This document shows positions 59,531-64,000 of a DNA stretch of 64,000 bases, in pieces. The notes beneath the pieces were generated by a model, which saw only the letters and a list, made by a program, of their open reading frames with translations, ran no database searches and was not told where the DNA came from. The stretch lies in contig VXBP01002556.1 of assembly GCA_013400115.1 (NCBI GenBank), forward strand, positions 687,120-751,119, given 5' to 3'. The first letter of the stretch is position 1. Every line of letters starts with the position of its first letter. Origin of the DNA: Rhinopomastus cyanomelas. Taxonomy: Eukaryota > Chordata > Aves > Bucerotiformes > Rhinopomastidae. The translations under genes and the position numbers were made by a program.

Positions 59531-62499
59531 CCTTGACTCCAACAGCTTTTCTTCCTGCCTTGTTGGAATGTTCCTGTCCAAAGGAAAAGGTTTTTTTGCA
59601 CCCCAGACCTTTCCAAAGAGCAACGTGCTGTAAGTGTGGACACTACGCAGCCTTCCTGCCTGTGTTTGCCTAGCACTTAATAAGCAGAGACAGTGGCAAA
59701 AGGCAGGCACGGTGCCATCAGCAGATGGGATGCTGTTATGTAGCGAATGTCTCTCTTGGTAGCTTTCCCAGCCTGAGCATCTGAATGTCTGCCTATCCTC
59801 AGGTTTACTCGGCTTTAATAAAGAGGATGTTCCAAACTGCTGCCAGTTCTTTTTATGAACATGTGTACGCTCCTGTTTCTATCCATCGCTTGCAAGAGAA
59901 GCTGCCCTTCACCTCTTACGTGCTTTGGCTTTTCTGTTTGAGGTCCCCATGTATTTTCTGTGTCCAGACACAACTTGCTCTTGGCTCTGCTCACAGCACT
60001 TAATGGCAAGTTGAGATGAGAAGAACTGCAAGTAAAGAGCACTTGCATTTTGGTATGGTTTAGATGGTTTATAGACATACCAGACCACCTTCAAGAACTG
60101 TGTGTTCTTCAGCTGTACACATCCCTGCCACTTCAGATTTAACTTACCTGTCTTCAGATGACTGCCTCTTGCCACTAGCTGGTATGAAAATAAACCCCAG
60201 TCTTTGTTGAACCGGCGGTTTCAATGAAAGGATTGGTGTGCATGTGCTTTGAAACTGGAAATTTAAATCCAGGCATCTAAAAGCATAGCTAGAAAAAGGA
60301 TTAAAACCCTCACAACTTCTAAAAAGCTTTTAAGATTAACTGGTGTGCTCACATTACAGCACGCTGCTTTGTGGGTGGGAAGAAGCAGGACTGAAGACTG
60401 AGAACATACAGGCAGTCAGGCCAGCTCCCAACTACGCCATCAGTACGGCCGTTTGCCCTAATGGCATTCTTACAAACCACCTACTCCTTGACAACACCCG
60501 TGTGTTCATACTGCCAACAAGCTTTAAAAATTGTATTAACTCCACCATCTAAACTCCAGGTTGCAACTCCCCCCTCCTTTGGCTCTTGGCTTGCTCATAA
60601 AGGCCAGTAAAAAGAAAAGAAATACAAATGAAGAGGAGAAAGCGATGACTGTCTGTCCTCACACTCTGCCCACAGTCTTTGACTCAGTAGATGTTTCTGC
60701 TCAAATGCTTCATGTTCAAATGGAATTGCCTACTCACATAAGCCATTTACTTCAATCAAAGCCAGATGTGCACAGGGCTGATCAAATTAAAAGGAAGTAA
60801 CGATACTCACAATTGCAGGCTTTGCAAACAAGAGGTTTCTTTCTGTGGCTGAAAAGCTCGGTGCGGTGTTGGGATTTGATTACAGCAAAGCCTTCCATTG
60901 CAGTGATTGCTCGCCTTGTTATTCATGCAGATAAACACGTATTTACTGTTGGCAGACGCGGGAACGCCGCTCTATTATTAAGGTTGTGTGACATTTCCCA
61001 TTTTAAGAGCTCACATTGAGCAGCTTAGAGCTCAACCACACTCTAAACACTTGGTTGAATTTTCTGGGGAAATTCCAGTCTGAAAAGCCAAGTTTCTTCT
61101 AAAAGTCAAACTGTCAAGTTTCAAAATCCTTACTTTTTCTAAAAATAGCCTTTACTGTCCATACTTATAGGCAGGGAAGCCTGCAAGAATGTGTCCTATA
61201 TTTCAGGGCTGTGGTTTCTAGGTACTCTCTAGAATATTGTCCTAACGCTTCATATGGCTCCTCCTGCTCTGCATCTCCTGAGCTGTCAGACCTAGTGAGA
61301 GATCGTTCCTCCTCCCCAGCCCCTTTAAGCATGGGATCTCCCCAGGCAGACCCTAGGCACACAGTGTCCTCTCTTTGACCCCTGGCAATGCTGGGCACAC
61401 ACTGCTGCCATGGGGCTTCACTTGGACCCATGGGGACACATGAGAGGTTCATGTCACGGCCACTTTCTGCTGCCCTAGAAACCAGAGCTTGAAAGCAGAG
61501 AGCTCTTTCTGTAATCTCAGTGATGTCTCAGGACATCTACATTCTCCTGCAGGCCAAGGTCCCTGTTTGGTCCTCGTGTCAGACAGACAGTCTCGGCATG
61601 GATGAGCTATGGCAACCCTCCACACCTGATGGCAACACCTGAGCCATCAGTCATGAGCTCAGAGCAGCCGATGCACAGCACCACCTCTGAGCCACATGCT
61701 TCAGCACTGCTTGTGATGTTACCCACAGCGAGCACGGACACAGTCTTAGTGCACACAAAGCACCACTTCAGCAATTCCCCAAACCCTGTTCCCAGAAGCG
61801 CAGGATGAAGTGGAAGGGAATCGGAGGCAGCTTATTAATGGTGAAGAGGCCAGTAGGCAATTCTGCTGAAAGGAAGGTCTCACAACAGGAATACTATTAT
61901 GGAGGTTTGTGCTTTAGATGACCAATTTATGCAAATTTTATGTAAATTAGACATGGCTTCTTTTATTTCTGGCACGTAGCCAGCAACTCTTTCATGTTAT
62001 AATGCTGGGTAACCTTTGCTTGACTGTTTTCTTTTTAAAGTTAGCTATAAATCTGAGCTTTCTTTTTCTCTCCCTTAATTTCCTTGTAAAGCACAGTAGG
62101 GCTTTTGAAAGAAAAAGGATGTAACAGTATATGAAATCTGCTCTGTAAAAATTCAAATTAGAGGATTTATTCATTAAAATAAATCCTATCATTATGCCAA
62201 ATACTTAACTGTTTACGAAGAGGAACATTATTCTCCAGCAACTTTAATAGAAGGATAACATCATAGAAAATATTAGTAGGAATATTCAGTCATGGTACTG
62301 AATGCTGTGGGACTGGGAAAAAAGAACTTTGTCTGGTGTATTTGTGAATGCCTCCTCAACCAAAAGAAGGAAAATGCAGGCATTCTCTTTCCTTAGATAA
62401 AAATTGAAGTGCTATTACTTTATTTTTTCTACTTTACATTCAAATTACCTGCTAATGTCTATGTTAGCGGTGAATACAATGGCTGCTGATTCTCAAATG

Positions 62500-62640
62500 C
62501 ACGCTGTAATTTGTGGCTCCACGGAATTTAATTACATGGCCCTTCTGCATANCGCACGGTGTAATTTGTGGCTCCGCAACCAGCACTTGTGCTGTGGGGC
62601 TCTCCGCTCCACGGAATTTAATTACATGGCCCTTCTGCAT
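62500..62640. repeat. Duplicated block around an N
   Basis: 'GTAATTTGTGGCTCC' occurs at 62506 and 62561, and ACGGAATTTAATTACATGGC plus CCTTCTGCATA at 62521-62551 and 62611-62641. The N at 62552 lies between them. Most simply an unmerged overlap of two contig ends or haplotypes. Confidence 0.9.
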
Positions 62641-64000
62641 ATGGAGGACACTAACAACGGAGATGCTTTGCTTGGTGGAAACACAAATGCCAATGCCTAG
62701 TCCTTGTGGGCTGGGCTGCAGAGCCCCTGACACACTAGTCAGGGCCCACTGCGCTGGAGTTATGGCTTTATAACAATCCTTTATTTACATACACTGCTGA
62801 GGCAGTAAAAACAGCAGATTTTTTAGCGGCAGGCAGCGCAAACATCCCTGCAGGGCACGTGCCCCCTCGCCGCGGCAGGAACGCAGGCAAGCTAAATCAG
62901 CCCGTGACTGCTTTCCAGAAGCGCATTATGTCGCCGTGAATATGGTGCATGCCATCACACTAATAAAGCAGGCCCGATCTTCAGCGTGCCCCATCTCTCC
63001 CTCCAGTCTGAATTGGCAAGCACATGGCACTGGAAGAAAAAGAATTACTGCAAAGCCTTTCATTAGGAAGGTTTCCATTTACTCATGGTGAGATTGCAGA
63101 GCCATGCTGTAAACAGACTCCGGTAAAATCAATGGAAGGAACAGCTCTCCCGCCTCCTCGGATGCTACGGGAACGCGTAACCTCATCTGCTAAGCGTGGA
63201 GTCCATTTTGAAGCCGTGTTACGTCCATTGTACACATTTCAGCTCTATTTCCTAGGGATTTGAGTAATTCTTGCTTAGCAGTTCTCTCAGTGGCTGCAGG
63301 ATCCTTCTGCCTCAGAACAACTTTCTTTTGCCCTTGTTGTGCAGCACTCCTTTAATCTCCTGCCCTTGCTAAAGACAGACCCTTAGCAACACAGGCAAGC
63401 AGCAGCACTTGTCCTCATGCTGCACATCACGTGCTGGCTTCCCAGTGCCATGCCTCACTCTTCCCAGAGAAACTTCTGTCTGACAGTCAGTTTTGCTCAG
63501 ATCTCACCAGATCACAACTCTCACATTTAGGAAGTTTCTGAAGTTTAGAAAAATCTATGTGGGGAAGGGAAATATGAGAACAAGGCTTAAACCAACAAAA
63601 ACCAGAAATAATAAGTGCATGGGAACTGTGTGGACACATCACAACAAAAAGCCCTAGGACGGTGGTTGAATGCTCCCAAGTTGAGTGGGAACCACAGCCA
63701 AAACGTCTGACAGTAAGGAGATGGAAAGCTCTGAACTTGCAGAAGAGCTCTCTGTTGAGCATCCTCCTCGAGGGAAGCTTTAGTCTGACAGCAAAGGTGA
63801 GCAACGCTCCCTGCCAATACAACACAGGGAACTGAAAGGGAAACCCATACAGCGCAGAGAGAACAGCTCCAGAGGAAAGTGCTACACGAATGCCATGTGC
63901 ATCTCTCCTGCAAAGATGCTGACTGTTTCTGTGACCTGGTAACTTGCATGCTGCCTTACTGGGTAGTAAGTCACCACTACTGAATCACAAGAGCCACCAC

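Larger units (their letters stand above)
54192..64000 (-). other. FAT3: FAT3 intron, partial, over 9.8 kb
   Basis: No further FAT3 exon (NGG-type EGF, laminin G or cadherin sequence) was seen up to the window edge. It holds CR1 fragments at 54.4, 55.0, 57.6 and 58.9-59.5 kb and one N at 62552 inside a duplicated block. The CpG-bearing non-repeat stretches at 60880-61010 and 62810-63030 may be regulatory. Confidence 0.8.

Noticed and set aside
60148..60178. 31-nt candidate FAT3 exon on the minus strand (TTTATTTTCATACCAG acceptor, ACAG|GTAAGTT donor).
   Set aside because: Both sites look good, but 31 nt would break the frame in a phase-1 intron, and the peptide matches no FAT3 sequence. At most a poison or cryptic exon.
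1..64000. CRISPR arrays, operons, prophage or bacterial mobile systems.
   Set aside because: The sequence is a vertebrate chromosome with spliced exons and CR1 repeats; no regularly spaced short repeats are present.

Overview
This window looks like an avian nuclear chromosome. The evidence is CR1 LINE fragments of several ages (many with the TTCTATGATTCTATG-type 3' end), short introns, few other repeats, and a protein-coding 3' gene end whose translation closely matches vertebrate FAT3. The species cannot be fixed from the sequence. No prokaryotic, organellar or retroviral coding region is visible.

The only confidently coding locus is the 3' end of FAT3 (FAT atypical cadherin 3), on the minus strand from 54191 down to the stop codon at 43242-43244. 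Six exons can be placed to the base: 54038-54191, 52367-53022, 50232-50345, 47012-47071, 44444-44479 and 43242-43861. Together they are 1640 nt and stay in one frame across every junction. They encode the last EGF-like repeats, the single transmembrane segment and the whole cytoplasmic tail, ending in the PDZ-type terminus HQTQV. The three short exons (114, 60 and 36 nt) all lie between phase-1 introns, so each can be skipped without a frameshift. The interval 37403-43241 has no recognisable interspersed repeat and probably carries a long FAT3 3' UTR. From 54192 to the right edge is one large intron; its 5' exon lies outside the window.

From 1 to about 37 kb the window is gene-poor sequence downstream of FAT3, with CR1 fragments on both strands. 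Points of interest are: a full-length, decayed U2 snRNA pseudogene (7985-8170, minus) inside a segment that splits one CR1 copy; a CpG-rich, TATA-containing promoter-like region (about 15.3-15.8 kb) with an ATG-initiated frame running into a 128-base assembly gap; two single-N positions flanked by duplicated sequence (13147 and 62552), which look like assembly joins; a nest of oppositely oriented CR1 tails at 22.4-24.1 kb; and an 87-bp tandem duplication at 33.1 kb. A hAT-like non-autonomous DNA transposon with inverted ends and imperfect 8-bp target duplications sits in a FAT3 intron (44877-45463).

I found no clearly new system. The best leads are the modular splicing of the FAT3 tail, where one cassette carries a WIRS-like motif, and the orphan promoter at 15.4 kb.
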